Of a DNA stretch of 64,000 nt, positions 63,308 to 64,000 are shown piece by piece (within the stretch, counting starts at the first letter, position 1; each line of letters starts with the position of its first letter). The notes under the pieces are model-generated. The model made no database searches, was not told the DNA's origin, and saw nothing but the letters and a program-made list of their open reading frames with translations. This DNA is from Maribacter orientalis. GTDB taxonomy: Bacteria; Bacteroidota; Bacteroidia; Flavobacteriales; Flavobacteriaceae. The position numbers were made by a program, and so were the translations under genes. The stretch is taken from positions 248,001 through 312,000 of the forward strand of contig NZ_FNZN01000002.1 of assembly GCF_900109345.1 (NCBI RefSeq), given 5' to 3'.

Positions 63308-64000
63308 TTATCTTTTCCCTGGAGTATATGTTTCTTGCGCTCTTTTTAATACATCTTCTCGATAATAAGCCGCATCCTTCCAATCTATGTTTAGATACTT
63401 TTCGGTTTGATCGTCAAAATGAGGTGATGTTGAATCACCACTTTGTCCGCCTGCCAAAATGGTTTTTGCTTTTACTTTATCCCCAAATTCTACCGCGGCA
63501 ACAAAACTATTGCCTCGTGTACCGTATATTTTTTTAGCGCCAGGTGCAGTATATCTTGCCCCATAAGCAGCTAAAGCACCCCAAGTTCCCGAAGCAAAAC
63601 CTACACCAATACTTGGTAAACCATCATTGAACGCTTGCCTAATATCACCATTTAAACGTTGGTATCGGTTGACTTCGCCCCAAGGCATTTTCCATGTTCC
63701 AAAATCATCATTTAAAATTTTTATAGTCTCTTTAAATACCGCCAGCTTTTCGGTATTAGGAGAGTCACTTCCCCAATATTCGACCAACTCCATACTATTA
63801 AGACCCGTTGGTCGAACTGCTTTTTGGTAATTCAACGTGCCATAGAAATGTGCTAAAGTCATCGCTACAGATTCTTTTGAAGTTCTATAGTCCCAATTGC
63901 GAAACACCTCAATCGCTTCTTTTAACTCCTTTTTTGGGCTAGCGTCATATGCTTTTACCAAACCAGGAATCAGCGCTTTAAAGGCTGGCAAATATGGATC
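63308..64000 (-). CDS. Penicillin acylase-family N-terminal nucleophile hydrolase, C-terminal part (5' end outside window)
   Basis: The minus-strand frame is open past base 64000, so this is the C-terminal 230 residues of a longer (about 700-800) protein. Family signs are YWGSDSPNTEKLAVF, PSIGVGFASGTW and AILAGGQSGD-like TILAGGQSGDSTSPHFDDQ near the end, as in penicillin/AHL acylases. These enzymes self-cleave into two chains and hydrolyse amides such as N-acyl homoserine lactones. The catalytic Ser is upstream and not seen. Substrate cannot be assigned. Confidence 0.8.
   Translation of the reverse strand, partial: DPYLPAFKALIPGLVKAYDASPKKELKEAIEVFRNWDYRTSKESVAMTLAHFYGTLNYQKAVRPTGLNSMELVEYWGSDSPNTEKLAVFKETIKILNDDFGTWKMPWGEVNRYQRLNGDIRQAFNDGLPSIGVGFASGTWGALAAYGARYTAPGAKKIYGTRGNSFVAAVEFGDKVKAKTILAGGQSGDSTSPHFDDQTEKYLNIDWKDAAYYREDVLKRAQETYTPGKR

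Overview
The window looks like chromosomal DNA of a flavobacterium (Bacteroidota, Flavobacteriaceae; I would guess a marine genus near Maribacter or Zobellia, but that is inference). The reasons are a SusC/SusD pair, many Bacteroidota-type lipoproteins, an ArgF' transcarbamylase of the Bacteroides type in place of ordinary ArgF, a mevalonate pathway, AT-rich intergenic DNA with TAnnTTTG-like -7 elements, and ASPIC/VCBS proteins. There are no tRNA, rRNA, CRISPR or insertion sequences that I can see. The window cuts two genes: an agmatinase-family gene at the left edge and a penicillin acylase-family gene at the right edge.

Layout. 1-2 kb: end of a ureohydrolase gene and a GT-C type membrane glycosyltransferase. 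2.1-14.3 kb: a 12-gene arginine/proline biosynthesis operon (GNAT, argG, argC, proC, argD, proA, proB, argF', SDR, argB, argE, argH), preceded by a 28-codon open frame whose end encodes Arg-Arg-Arg-Arg; this is very probably an attenuation leader peptide. Ser89 in ArgF' argues for succinylated rather than acetylated intermediates. 14.3-23.5 kb (mostly minus strand): YihY, a zinc-ribbon metallopeptidase, an RsuA-like protein with Glu in place of the catalytic Asp, UbiA-type prenyltransferase, mevalonate kinase-like protein and mevalonate diphosphate decarboxylase, then TspO, DUF1697, an HI0933-type flavoprotein and a glycerophosphodiesterase. 23.5-36.7 kb: an alpha-glucan locus (GH13, GH65 phosphorylase, beta-phosphoglucomutase and a LacI regulator, divergent from susC-susD) followed by a sodium:solute symporter that may be the missing inner-membrane transporter.

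37-46.8 kb: a co-directional run of surface/periplasmic proteins: two tandem ASPIC/VCBS lipoproteins, a lipoprotein with the complete vanadium haloperoxidase/PAP2 motif, a membrane-anchored GyrI-like protein and an SdiA-regulated-like lipoprotein. 46.8-57.5 kb: a 1236-residue lipoprotein combining calcineurin-like phosphoesterase, a kinase-like segment and an outer-membrane barrel; an HD-domain protein fused to a Pycsar-type (DUF5706) membrane effector domain; a large GAF protein; a cytoplasmic metallophosphoesterase; a membrane-bound AraC regulator and an acyltransferase. 57.7-58.4 kb: an aquaporin Z pseudogene with a nonsense codon and a 4-bp duplication. 58.5-62.5 kb: a GntP/DsdX-type permease, RidA, a fold-III PLP enzyme and a membrane dipeptidase, which fit together as a D-serine (or D-threonine) salvage route.

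The most interesting items are the arginine leader peptide, the phosphoesterase-kinase-barrel protein, the HD-Pycsar effector fusion without a cyclase, the altered catalytic residue in the pseudouridine synthase homologue, and the D-amino-acid cluster. All family assignments are from reading motifs by eye; no database search was run.
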